Shown here piece after piece: positions 17,243 through 26,108 of a DNA stretch of 64,000 bases (position 1 is the stretch's first letter; every line of letters begins with the position of its first letter). The DNA is from Prosthecobacter gellanilyticus. GTDB lineage: Bacteria > Verrucomicrobiota > Verrucomicrobiia > Verrucomicrobiales > Verrucomicrobiaceae. Under the pieces are notes generated by a model. That model saw only the letters and a list, made by a program, of their open reading frames with translations, had not been told where the DNA came from and did no database searches. A program made the position numbers and the translations under genes. The stretch is taken from assembly GCF_007992435.1 (NCBI RefSeq), contig NZ_BKAG01000002.1:302861-366860 (forward strand), written 5' to 3'.

Positions 17243-18970
17243 TCACGTGGAACCGGTCGGCTTGTCCATCTTCTGCTTCGGTGCCTCGATGAGCATGTCT
17301 TCCAGCGCTGCCCCGGCAGGGATCATCGGGAAGACGTTCTCTGTCTTGATGCACTCAGCTTCGATGATGCACGGACCGTCATTGTAATCGAGCGCCTGCT
17401 GCAGGATGCGCTCCACATCAGCCGGACGGCGGATGTGGAAGCCCTTGATGCCATAGGCCTCGCCCAGCTTCACAAAGTCCGGGTTGCCGATGAGGTCCAC
17501 GCCGCTCTCGCGGTTCTCAAAGAACAGCTCCTGCCACTGGCGCACCATGCCCAGGTAGCTGTTGTTCAGGACCAGGATCTTGATCGGCAGCTTGTGAATG
17601 GCTGCGGTGGCCAGTTCAAACAGTGTCATCTGGAAGCCGCCGTCTCCGGAGATGGAGACGACCAGTTTGTCCGGGCAGGCGAGCTGCGCGCCGATGGCGG
17701 CCGGGAAGCCGAAGCCCATCGTGCCGGCACCGCCGGAGCTCAGCCAATGATAGCTGGCGTCGTTCTTGTAGAACTGCGCCGCCCACATCTGGTGCTGGCC
17801 CACATCCGTGGAGACGATCGCCTTGCCCTTCGTGAGGTTGTACAGTTCGTCGATGACCTGCTGCATGCGCAGACCGCCCTGCTTCTTGTAGCCGAGAGGG
17901 TACTTCTTCTTGTAGCCATCCAGATGCTCCAGCCAGCCTTCGGTCGGCAGCTTCTCAATGTGCGGCAGCAGGTCGCTCAGCGCGGCCTTGGCATCACCCT
18001 TGATCGCCACGTCCACCTTGATCATCTTGTTAAACTCAGCCGCATCGATGTCGATGTGGATGAGCTTGGCGTTGCGGCCGAACATGTGCGGCTTGCCGAT
18101 GATGCGGTCATCGAAGCGGGAGCCGACGTTCAGGATCAGGTCAGCCTCGCAGATCGCCTTGTTGGCATAAGCGGTGCCGTGCATGCCCAGCATGCCCAGG
18201 GAGAGAGCGTGGGTTTCAGGGAAGACACCCTTGCCCAGCAGCGTGGTGGTCACCGGGCAGCCCAGCGTCTCCGCCAGCGTCAGCAGTTCCTTGTCCGCAC
18301 GGGCGATCATCGCGCCTTGACCGGCGAGGATGATCGGACGCTTCGCTTCAGAGATGAGGCGCGCCGCTTCCTTGATGCCTTTCGGATCAATCTTGAAATT
18401 CTCCTCGGGGTTGTAGCCCGGCAGGTCCATCGGCTCATCAAAGGTGCCGGTGAAGGCGCCCTGGCTGTAGTCCTTCGGAATGTCGATCAGCACCGGACCT
18501 GGACGGCCCGTGGTGGCGATGTGGTAGGCCTCCCTGGCGATACGGGGCAGGGAATTGCTGCTCTTGACCAGGTAGTTGTGCTTCACGACCGGGCTCGTGA
18601 TGTTAAAGATGTCCGCTTCCTGGAAAGCGTCCTTGCCCAGCATCCAGCTCACCGTCTGACCGCAAAGGACGATCATCGGAACGCTGTCCATCTGGGCCGT
18701 CATCAGACCGGTGATGGTATTACCAGCGCCAGGGCCGGAGGTCACGAGAACCACGGCAGGCTTGCCAGTGGCACGGGCATAGCCGTCAGCCATGTGAACA
18801 GCACCCTGCTCATGGCGGACCAGGATGAACTTCATGTCCGTCTTCACGGTCTGCAGGGCGTCAAAGATCGGGATGGCAGCGCCCCCCGAATAACCGAAGA
18901 CATACTCAATGCCGAGGTCGGCGAGAGTTTTGATAAGGGCTTGTGCTCCGTCCATTTTTTGCTGGCTCAT
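17243..18970 (-). CDS. ilvB: Acetolactate synthase catalytic subunit
   Basis: 575 residues from the ATG at 18970. Thiamine-diphosphate enzyme signatures are clear: the N-terminal [15 protein letters not shown] with the catalytic Glu, [10 protein letters not shown], the central FAD-binding domain ([11 protein letters not shown]), and the C-terminal GDGGFQM and [13 protein letters not shown], which bind Mg-ThDP. It condenses pyruvate to acetolactate, the first common step to valine and leucine, and makes acetohydroxybutyrate for isoleucine. It needs IlvH, encoded two genes downstream. The gap upstream holds AT-rich leader sequence and the 10-bp-phased repeat clusters. Confidence 0.97.
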   Translation of the reverse strand: MSQQKMDGAQALIKTLADLGIEYVFGYSGGAAIPIFDALQTVKTDMKFILVRHEQGAVHMADGYARATGKPAVVLVTSGPGAGNTITGLMTAQMDSVPMIVLCGQTVSWMLGKDAFQEADIFNITSPVVKHNYLVKSSNSLPRIAREAYHIATTGRPGPVLIDIPKDYSQGAFTGTFDEPMDLPGYNPEENFKIDPKGIKEAARLISEAKRPIILAGQGAMIARADKELLTLAETLGCPVTTTLLGKGVFPETHALSLGMLGMHGTAYANKAICEADLILNVGSRFDDRIIGKPHMFGRNAKLIHIDIDAAEFNKMIKVDVAIKGDAKAALSDLLPHIEKLPTEGWLEHLDGYKKKYPLGYKKQGGLRMQQVIDELYNLTKGKAIVSTDVGQHQMWAAQFYKNDASYHWLSSGGAGTMGFGFPAAIGAQLACPDKLVVSISGDGGFQMTLFELATAAIHKLPIKILVLNNSYLGMVRQWQELFFENRESGVDLIGNPDFVKLGEAYGIKGFHIRRPADVERILQQALDYNDGPCIIEAECIKTENVFPMIPAGAALEDMLIEAPKQKMDKPTGST

Positions 18971-19209
18971 GGTGGTTGAGAGTGAAAATTGCGATTTCGA
19001 GGGTGAAATTGCTTCAAAAGTCTGTTTCTGCAATCGAAAATTGGCTATTTTGAGGTCAATTTCATGAATTCGATCACCTTGATGGGCTGAAAATTGGATT
19101 TTCCGAGGGGTATTTGATCATCGTTCGAGGTCCGGACTCCGAAAACAGTCAAAAAACACGCATCCAAGCTCCTCATCCCCTCAAAGCCTTCCCGAAAATC
19201 GCCAACCAC

Positions 19210-19550
19210 GATCTACCTGGATTCACCTGGATCGCCCCTGACCCCACGTAGCGGCTGGCGTCAGCCTGCCGTTCTTTGAACCTGGATCTACCTTGATTAG
19301 CCTGGATCGCTCAACGTGGCCAACTTTCTCCGAAAGTTGAGCCCAAGCCCCGCCAACACTTTCCACCCCCTCTCGCCACAGGTCGGATCCGGTCGGATTC
19401 ACTCGGATCTCTCCATCTCGCGGCACCCGGCACCGCGCCAGCAAAGCAGCCATCACACTCCGTGTGATGAGCCCACGACCCCGCAGTCTCCCCTCGTCCC
19501 CCCCCCATCGCAACAGGTCGGATCCAGTCGGATTGACTCGGATCGCCCCT
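19210..19550. repeat. Four clusters of GATC-N6-GATT-N6-GATC
   Basis: Each cluster has three GAT words exactly 10 bp apart, in the order GATC, GATT, GATC. They start at 19210, 19285, 19386 and 19521. The first two have CCTG as the intervening word, the last two have GTCG or CTCG. The strict helical phase and conserved order are seen directly in the sequence. Confidence 0.85.
19448..19472. repeat. REP-like palindrome, copy 1
   Basis: AGC, then CATCACAC, TCC, GTGTGATG, then AGC. A second copy with a compensated stem change lies at 55100-55124. Confidence 0.75.
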
Positions 19551-19826
19551 CTCCTCTGAAACCACCGTCAATAACCTCAAACCGTTCCCTCCCCCTCCCG
19601 TGTCTTCCGTAGGCCAATACTCCCCCACCTTGCAGTCCGTAGCCATGGCGAAGGTCTGTCCCCAACTCCAAATCTCCTGTGAAAAGAACGCATTCATAGC
19701 CCCGCACTCTCCACCATCACCGTCCCTCGAGAAAGTGACCCAAGCAGCCCCTTTGGACACCGCGCCCAGATCTTCATTTCCGTCCTTTCACAACCGGGAA
19801 CAGTGAACCGAGAACTGCGAACGATC

Positions 19827-20171
19827 TCACCCCACATGCACCGCCACCCAAACCGCATCCGCCGTCGTCCGCGCCACCCGATGCCTCACCCTTGCAGGAA
19901 TCAGCACATGATCCCCGGCTCGTAGTTCCAGCGCCGCCTGTCCCTCGATCTCCAGCCTCGCCTCACCCTTCACCAGCAGCACCCATTCATCCTGCGCCTG
20001 ATCATACCAAAACCCTTCCGGGCTCGTCTGTCCATAGGAGTCAATGCGCTCCACTTTCACACCCGCCTTTTCAAAGAGCGTCGTGAAAACTTCCTCGCCG
20101 TTTTTGCCGGAGGACGAAACAAGATCAGAGAAGAGCGAATGCGCCTGAATCATGGAAAGGAACATGATCAT
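19827..20171 (-). CDS. Small cupin-domain protein
   Basis: 114 residues. A single cupin barrel spans about 45-113: EGFWYDQAQDEWVLLVKGEA is the first motif (the usual His replaced in part, with Asp/Glu present), and LRAGDHVLIPARVRHRVA is the second, with its metal-binding His. The ATG at 20171 is preceded by GAGGTG at a good distance. Two further ATGs, 6 and 18 bp downstream, are possible. It may bind a metal and a small ligand, and the function is not known. It starts 8 bp after the upstream gene on the same strand, so they are likely cotranscribed. Confidence 0.8.
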   Translation of the reverse strand: MIMFLSMIQAHSLFSDLVSSSGKNGEEVFTTLFEKAGVKVERIDSYGQTSPEGFWYDQAQDEWVLLVKGEARLEIEGQAALELRAGDHVLIPARVRHRVARTTADAVWVAVHVG

Positions 20172-20179
20172 CACTCACC

Positions 20180-21280
20180 TCACCGCTTCTTCCACAAAAA
20201 GCCCGCAGCCATCAGGACCAGCGCCATGCCCCCCATCATCACCCAGGGGGGAATCGGGATCGTCATGGAGACCACCGTCCCCTCAGGGCTGGTCCTCACC
20301 GTCACCGGCTCGGAGGTCTTCGCCAGTTCCGTCAGGTCCGGCAGTTCGCGATCCAGCAGCGGAGATCCCTTCGCCAGCTTCTTCCAGTCTGCTGTGAACA
20401 GCAGGTCGATCCCCGGATTCTGCTCCTTCACCTGGCAGGAGCATTTACCGATCAGGAAGGTCGCCGCTTCCTCGATCGTCTCTGCCCGGATGCCTTTGCC
20501 GATCAGCGCATACAGCGCACGACCGCGTCCAAACACAGGGAACACCATCGGTTCCTTCGTCCACTCGCTCAGATCCTTCTCGGACCCCATCAGTGTTGAG
20601 ATCAGCGCGCTTTCTTTCGCGTCCTTCCGTGAGACACGCACCAGTGAGAACTCCAGCCTCAGCTCATCCTGACCGACCGAGACCAGTCCGTTGGCGATAT
20701 CCTGGTTGTCCAGTTCCGGCAGCGTCAGCACACCCATCAGATAGTCCAGCCGGTCTTGCAGCAGCTTCGCCGCCCCATCATCCAGCGCCGCGTCACCAGA
20801 TTCTAAGAGCACCCACACCGCGCTCTGTCCTTCGCCAAGCCGCTGAAGGATCTCCTGCCGCACCGGAGAGTCGGTCAGATTCAGCGCCGCTGCCCTGGCC
20901 AGCGGCGTGGTGAGGATGTCCTCTCGCACACCCGTGCTGCGCGGATAGCGCAGCACCACATGCGGCAGCTCGCTGTCCTGAGGCTGCTGCTTCCAGATCT
21001 CCGCATGATCAGGACTCATCTCCGCCGCCACATCCACCGTCGTCACACTCAGATTCGCGCTCTCCGCTGCATCGGCGGGCGGCTTGAGCGCGGTGATCTG
21101 CTTTTGCTGCTCCGCCGTCAGCGCACCGCGATGATAGACAATCGCCTGAAAAGGATCCGCCTCCCAGTGCTCCAGTGCATAGCGAAACACCGGAACTGAG
21201 CAGGCCAGCGCCGAGGCGGCTGACAGCAGCAGGAAAGCAAGCATGCGCCCGGACAGGGAAGGGGAAGTGTGGACGGGCAT
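20180..21280 (-). CDS. Exported protein with C-terminal membrane anchor, unknown function
   Basis: 366 residues from the ATG at 21280, which precedes a hydrophobic signal segment (GRMLAFLLLSAASALA) and a Cys. The first mature words, CSVPVFRYALEHW, look like a conserved N-terminus. A single helix near the end (PPWVMMGGMALVLMAAGFLW) followed by KKR anchors the protein, probably with the bulk outside the cytoplasm. No catalytic motif was recognised. It is divergent from the giant PQQ-type gene with an 82-bp gap, so the two may share regulation. Confidence 0.8.
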   Translation of the reverse strand: MPVHTSPSLSGRMLAFLLLSAASALACSVPVFRYALEHWEADPFQAIVYHRGALTAEQQKQITALKPPADAAESANLSVTTVDVAAEMSPDHAEIWKQQPQDSELPHVVLRYPRSTGVREDILTTPLARAAALNLTDSPVRQEILQRLGEGQSAVWVLLESGDAALDDGAAKLLQDRLDYLMGVLTLPELDNQDIANGLVSVGQDELRLEFSLVRVSRKDAKESALISTLMGSEKDLSEWTKEPMVFPVFGRGRALYALIGKGIRAETIEEAATFLIGKCSCQVKEQNPGIDLLFTADWKKLAKGSPLLDRELPDLTELAKTSEPVTVRTSPEGTVVSMTIPIPPWVMMGGMALVLMAAGFLWKKR

Positions 21281-21362
21281 GTGGCGGGCAGATAGCTGGG
21301 AGCGGAAAGTTACGTTTCTGCTTACCACCACTTTGCATCGCGTTGGCATCCCGACCACCCTC

Positions 21363-24300
21363 ATGAAAGCGTTTCCTCTCCTCCTGCTCCTTGCCTCGCT
21401 GATCATCGCCCGTGCCGAGTGGCCGGCCTATCAGCATGACAACAGCCGCGTCGGCCACACTGAGGAGCCCTTGAAGGCACCGCTCGCCCCGCGCTGGGAC
21501 ATCACCTCACCCTCACCACCCCAGATGGCCTTTTCGGGCGAGGATGGTCGCGTCATCGAAGGGCTTGAGCTCTTCAATCGCGTCCGCTTTGATGACTGCT
21601 TCCACGTCGCCATCAGTGCTGGCAAAGTTTACTTCGGCTCCACCGTCGATGGCCGGGTGAACTGCGTGGATCTCGCCTCGGGTAAAGAGGTCTGGTCCTT
21701 CTTCACGAACGGCCCTGTGCACCTCGCGCCTGCCATCTCGGAGGGCAAAGTGTACTTCGGTTCCGATGATGGTTATGCCTACTGCCTCGATGCCCAAACC
21801 GGTGCCCTGGTGTGGAAGCTGCGCGCCGGTCCGAATGATGAACGCATCCTCGCCCGCAGCCGCATGATCTCACGCTGGCCGGTGCGCACCGGCCTGCTCA
21901 TTGATGACGGCACCGTCTACTTCGGCGCAGGCGTGTTCCCGCATGAGACCATCTATTTATATGCGGTCGATGCTGCCACCGGCAAGGTTCAGTGGGTGAA
22001 TGACGCCATCAGCCAGGAAGACGCAGGTCGTAATGACCTCTCCCCTCAGGGCTATCTGCTCGCCAGCAAAGAGCTTCTCTTCGTGCCCTCAGGCCGCGCT
22101 TTGTCCGTCGCCTTTGATCGCAAGACCGGCAAGCAGGTGAACAAACCCACCCCCGGCTGGCGTGGCGATGCCGGCGGCCAGATCGGCGGCACTCAGGCCA
22201 TGCTGGTGGATGATCAAATCTTCGCCGTGGGAGAGCACCACATCCTCTCGCTCGATCAAAAGACCGGCAAAACAGGTTATGCCTGGTTCCAGGGCACCCA
22301 GATGACCATGACGGGAAATGCCGGCTTCATGGCCACGGGTAAGGAGATCGTCGCCATTGATCGTGACAAACATGCAGAAGGCACGCGCGAACGCCATGCC
22401 CTTGAGCTGTCCACCTCCAAGCTCTCCAAGGATCTCGCCAAGCATCCAGCCCTGGCTGAACTGAAGAAGATCGACAAGCTCACCGCCGCGATCAAGAAGG
22501 CCGCTCCCGCCGAAGCAGAAGCTCTGCAAAAGGATCTGGCCAAGGCCGCGCAGAAGTATGAGCCACTCCGGATCGAGTATAAGGAAAAAAAAGCCCTCGT
22601 GGCGGCGAACAAAGAGAAGCTCGCTGGCATGAAAGGCGTCGGCATCAAATGGACCTGGCCTTCCACGCATGAGTCCGCGCTCATCCATGCCGGCGGCACG
22701 GTCATCGTTGGCGGTAAAGGTGAAGTCGTCTGCCTCGATGCTGAAACCGGCAAGGTGCTCTGGCAGGGCAAGGTCGATGGTGATGCGCGCGGCCTCGCTG
22801 TTTCAGAAGGTCACCTCATCGTCAGCACCACCTCCGGCCATGTGTATGCCTTTGCGGATGCCTCTCGTCCAAACCTGCCAGCACTCGCGGAGACTCCAAA
22901 GATCATCACGGATCCATTCCCGCAAGATGCCCTCAGTGACATGTATGCGAAGGCCGCCGAGTCCATCCTCAAAGAGACCCAGGTGAAGCAAGGTTTCTGC
23001 CTCGTGCTCGGCAGCGAGCAGGGCCGCCTCGCTTATGAGATCGCGAAGCGCAGCCAGCTGGCTGTCTTTGGGGTCGAGCCTGACGAAGCCAAGGTGAAGT
23101 CTTCACGTGAGGTCCTGCTGCGCACAGGCCTGTATGGCTCGCGCATCACCATCGATCATCTCGATCTCTCCATGGTTCCGTATTCCAGCTACTTCGCGAA
23201 CCTCATCGTGTCAGACGCTGCCTTGATCACCGGCAAAGTCCCCGGCATTCCCGTCGAAGTGGCCCGCACCTTGAAACCCATCGGCGGTGTCATCTGTCTC
23301 GGTGCCTCCGGCAAGGAAACCAATGCCGCTGAGTGGCTCGCAGCCACCAAGCTCACCGAAGAAAAAGCCACGTTCACGAAGTCAGGCGACTGGTCACTGC
23401 TCACACGTGCTGCTTTGCCCGGAGCCGACTCCTGGTCGCATCAATACGGCAATGCCGCGAACACCAGCAGCAACAACGACCAGCGCGTCAAAGGTGGCCT
23501 GAATGTCCTCTGGTATGGCGATCCAGGTCCGGCGGAAACCGTGAACCGTCATGATGGTGCTGTCGGTCCTCTTTCGGTGAACGGCAGGCTCTTCACGCAA
23601 GGTGACACCAGCATCCAGGCCCATGATGCCTTCAATGGGCAGTTCCTTTGGGAAGTGAAGAACCCCGGTGCCATGCGCATCGGCGTCTACAACTCACGCG
23701 AGCCAGGAAACATGGCCGCGAGTGATGACTACCTCTTCATGCTGCTGGAAGACAAGTGCATCCAGTTTGACGCCGCGACCGGCAAGACCGTACGCGAACT
23801 GAAAATCCCCGGCGCTGGCAAGCCTAACCTCGAGTGGGGTTACATCGCCTACTATGACGGCATGCTCTACGGCACCGAGACACAGCGCGTTGAGAATGCC
23901 GCGGAAGTCGCGCGTCGCGGTAAAACCGGTTCCATCTCCACAGACACGCTCTTTGCCTATGATGTGAAGACCGGTGAGCTGAAGTGGTCTCATCAGGGCA
24001 AGCACATCTCGCATGTCTCCATCGCCATCGGTGATGGCCGCGTGTTCTTTGTCGATGCCTCCCTCACACCGGCCCAGCGTGAGGAGATGCTGCGTCAGGA
24101 CAAGTCAGATCTCGCCAAGCTCACTGGCAAGGCCAAGGACCTCGCCGAAGAGCGCACGAAGAATGCCGACCTTCGTCTGGCGGTGGCACTCGATGCCAAA
24201 ACCGGCGCGCAGAAATGGGCGCAGCCGGTGGATGTCACGGATTGCAGCGAGATCGGCATCGGCGGCGGTGCCTTGACCATGATGTATCAAAACGGCCACC

Positions 24301-25418
24301 TCGTGCTCGGCGGTGCGAATGCCAATGGTCACTACTGGGAGCAGTTCCTCGCGGGCGAGTTCGCCCGCCGCAGGCTTGTCGTTCTCGATGCGGAGAAGGG
24401 GAACAAGATCTGGGCCAAGGATGCAAACTACCGTCATCGTCCGGTCGTCATTGGCAATGAGGTCATCGCCGAACCCTGGGCTTATGATCTCTACACTGGC
24501 GAACAAAAGATGCGTACACATCCGCTGACGGGCGAGAAAACCCCATGGATGTTTGCACGTCCCGGTCATCACTGCGGCGCCATCTCCGCCACCGCGAACC
24601 TCATGTTCTTCCGCTCCAAATCCACCGCCTACTACAACATGGATGAGGACGAAGGCACGGAGCACTTCGCCGGCCAGCGTCTCGGCTGCTGGATCAACAC
24701 CATTCCCGCGAATGGTCTCGTCATGATCCCCGAAGCCAGCGCCGGTTGTGTCTGCTTGTTCTCCATCGCCGCCACGGTCGTGTTTGAGCCGCGTGCGGAT
24801 CGCATGAGCTGGGGCGTCTACAGCGCCACCGGTGCCAGCACTCCCGTGCAGCACATGGCCTTGAATCTCGGTGCTCCAGGAGATCGTCGTGATAATCAGG
24901 GCAAGCTCTGGCTCGGCTATCCACGCCCATCTTCACGTGCGGGCATCGATCTCCCGCTCGACCTCAATCAGGACTTCGTGAAGGGCGGTGAGTTCTACGC
25001 CCTCAACGAAGAGTCCCACAAGATCGCCGATACTCAAACCCCTTGGGTTTACACCTCTGGCGCGCGTGGCCTTCAGCATGTGGAGCTGCCGCTTATCGGC
25101 AAAGGCGAGAAGGCCGAAACCTACACAGTCCGCCTCTACTTCGCTGCCTTGGAGGGCGATAAGCCCGGCCAGCGTATGTTTGACGTGCAGCTTCAGGGCA
25201 AGCCAGTCATCCAAGGGCTTGATGTCACCGCCAAAGCTGGCGCCACTCAAAAAGCCTTGGTCGAAGAATTCCAAAACATTCCTGTGACAGATGTCCTGCG
25301 TCTCGACCTCGTTCCTGCGACGAAAACGCCCGGAGAATCAGCTCAGCCCATCATCAGCGGTATCGAGGTGCTCCGCACCCACGCCACTGAGATTAAAGGC
25401 GGAGTGGCAGGCAGATGA
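21363..25418 (+). CDS. Giant secreted PQQ-propeller protein with internal methyltransferase-like fold and malectin-like end
   Basis: 1351 residues from the ATG at 21363, which opens a signal peptide (MKAFPLLLLLASLIIARA). Blocks by eye: (1) PQQ-type beta-propeller, about 30-340, with blades such as GKVYFGSTVDGRVNCVD; (2) a charged Lys/Ala/Glu coiled insertion, about 345-430; (3) more propeller; (4) a Rossmann region, about 520-670, reading VLGSEQGRLAYEIAKRS, FGVEPDEAKV and LIVSDAAL like a class I AdoMet methyltransferase; (5) a second propeller, about 690-1180; (6) a terminal jelly-roll (YTVRLYFAALEGDKPGQRMF, then ISGIEVL) like malectin carbohydrate-binding domains. It is presumably periplasmic or surface-located. 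The methyltransferase-like part in an exported protein is odd and may be structural. Confidence 0.9.
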   Translation: MKAFPLLLLLASLIIARAEWPAYQHDNSRVGHTEEPLKAPLAPRWDITSPSPPQMAFSGEDGRVIEGLELFNRVRFDDCFHVAISAGKVYFGSTVDGRVNCVDLASGKEVWSFFTNGPVHLAPAISEGKVYFGSDDGYAYCLDAQTGALVWKLRAGPNDERILARSRMISRWPVRTGLLIDDGTVYFGAGVFPHETIYLYAVDAATGKVQWVNDAISQEDAGRNDLSPQGYLLASKELLFVPSGRALSVAFDRKTGKQVNKPTPGWRGDAGGQIGGTQAMLVDDQIFAVGEHHILSLDQKTGKTGYAWFQGTQMTMTGNAGFMATGKEIVAIDRDKHAEGTRERHALELSTSKLSKDLAKHPALAELKKIDKLTAAIKKAAPAEAEALQKDLAKAAQKYEPLRIEYKEKKALVAANKEKLAGMKGVGIKWTWPSTHESALIHAGGTVIVGGKGEVVCLDAETGKVLWQGKVDGDARGLAVSEGHLIVSTTSGHVYAFADASRPNLPALAETPKIITDPFPQDALSDMYAKAAESILKETQVKQGFCLVLGSEQGRLAYEIAKRSQLAVFGVEPDEAKVKSSREVLLRTGLYGSRITIDHLDLSMVPYSSYFANLIVSDAALITGKVPGIPVEVARTLKPIGGVICLGASGKETNAAEWLAATKLTEEKATFTKSGDWSLLTRAALPGADSWSHQYGNAANTSSNNDQRVKGGLNVLWYGDPGPAETVNRHDGAVGPLSVNGRLFTQGDTSIQAHDAFNGQFLWEVKNPGAMRIGVYNSREPGNMAASDDYLFMLLEDKCIQFDAATGKTVRELKIPGAGKPNLEWGYIAYYDGMLYGTETQRVENAAEVARRGKTGSISTDTLFAYDVKTGELKWSHQGKHISHVSIAIGDGRVFFVDASLTPAQREEMLRQDKSDLAKLTGKAKDLAEERTKNADLRLAVALDAKTGAQKWAQPVDVTDCSEIGIGGGALTMMYQNGHLVLGGANANGHYWEQFLAGEFARRRLVVLDAEKGNKIWAKDANYRHRPVVIGNEVIAEPWAYDLYTGEQKMRTHPLTGEKTPWMFARPGHHCGAISATANLMFFRSKSTAYYNMDEDEGTEHFAGQRLGCWINTIPANGLVMIPEASAGCVCLFSIAATVVFEPRADRMSWGVYSATGASTPVQHMALNLGAPGDRRDNQGKLWLGYPRPSSRAGIDLPLDLNQDFVKGGEFYALNEESHKIADTQTPWVYTSGARGLQHVELPLIGKGEKAETYTVRLYFAALEGDKPGQRMFDVQLQGKPVIQGLDVTAKAGATQKALVEEFQNIPVTDVLRLDLVPATKTPGESAQPIISGIEVLRTHATEIKGGVAGR

Positions 25419-25458
25419 TATCTGCCTGCCACACTTCATAAGCGGATTTTAGATAGCG

Positions 25459-25806
25459 TTAGTAGCGGATCTGGCGATAGCCCTGGAAGGTGCGACCACT
25501 AGGGGCGTAGCCAGAATACCGGTACGGCGAGCGCGCGTAGGAGGAGCGCCCATAGTAGGGGCGGTACCCGACGTTGCGATACCCGCTGTAGCCATAGCCA
25601 CGGCTGTAGTGGCGGTGACGATGACTGTCATTTCGACTGTTGGCAATGGCATAACCGGCAAGGCCGGCTGCTGCCATGCCGAGGGCTGCCGTTCCGGGTT
25701 CTACGACGGGACGAGGATTCCCATACGCGTCGTAGGCGGTTGTGCAGCTGACACCGGTCGCTCCGATCAGGAGCGCGGCAATGATGCGTTGAAGATATGT
25801 TTTCAT
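25459..25806 (-). CDS. Small Tyr/Arg/Gly-rich lipoprotein
   Basis: 115 residues. A lipoprotein signal peptide with lipobox-like end (ALLIGATGVSC) is followed by a short Gly/Ala helix (GTAALGMAAAGLAGYAIA) that could be a glycine-zipper segment. The C-terminal half is rich in Tyr, Arg, Ser and His (RHRHYSRGYGYSGYR...). It is likely anchored to the outer or inner membrane. No enzyme motif was seen. Confidence 0.8.
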   Translation of the reverse strand: MKTYLQRIIAALLIGATGVSCTTAYDAYGNPRPVVEPGTAALGMAAAGLAGYAIANSRNDSHRHRHYSRGYGYSGYRNVGYRPYYGRSSYARSPYRYSGYAPSGRTFQGYRQIRY

Positions 25807-26108
25807 GACGCCGGGTTAGACCTGGGCTTTTTGATGAATATTCAAAAACGGAGTAACTTATAATTGAGCCAGTTCGCAAAAAGAGCAGGGCCGCTTTCCC
25901 CTTGGAAAACGTATGTGGCCCGCCGCCAAAGGGGGGGCGTTTCGCGCGCGGCTCACAGGATTGGAATAACGAAAAGTGTGTCTTGATGAGGGCGGTTCCA
26001 TGCCCAGCCTCCGCGTGCTTTTGCATTCCTCTGCCTCGGCTTGGTGAAACACTGCTTTTGCAGCTCGTGCCGCTTGTCAGCCCCGCGAATCTGAGTGAGT
26101 GCGTCGCC
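25807..26108. other. Intergenic interval, nothing clear
   Basis: 302 bp between divergent genes. It should hold both promoters. I see a possible GGGCC...GGCCC pairing around 25889-25922 but no riboswitch or small gene that I can support. Confidence 0.4.

Larger units (their letters stand above)
18971..19826. other. Gene-free interval upstream of ilvB with several repeats
   Basis: 856 bp without a convincing gene. The first 150 bp are AT-rich and contain GAAAATTG-like words at about 18980, 19036 and 19088 and should hold the ilvB promoter. The rest has four GATC/GATT/GATC clusters and a REP-like palindrome at 19448. Open frames here exist on both strands but are built from the repeats. Confidence 0.7.

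Noticed and set aside
19311..19760. 149-codon open frame on the minus strand with repeated IRPVA words
   Set aside because: The repeated words come directly from the GATC/GATT/GATC clusters, and there is no ribosome site or domain, so this is not a gene.
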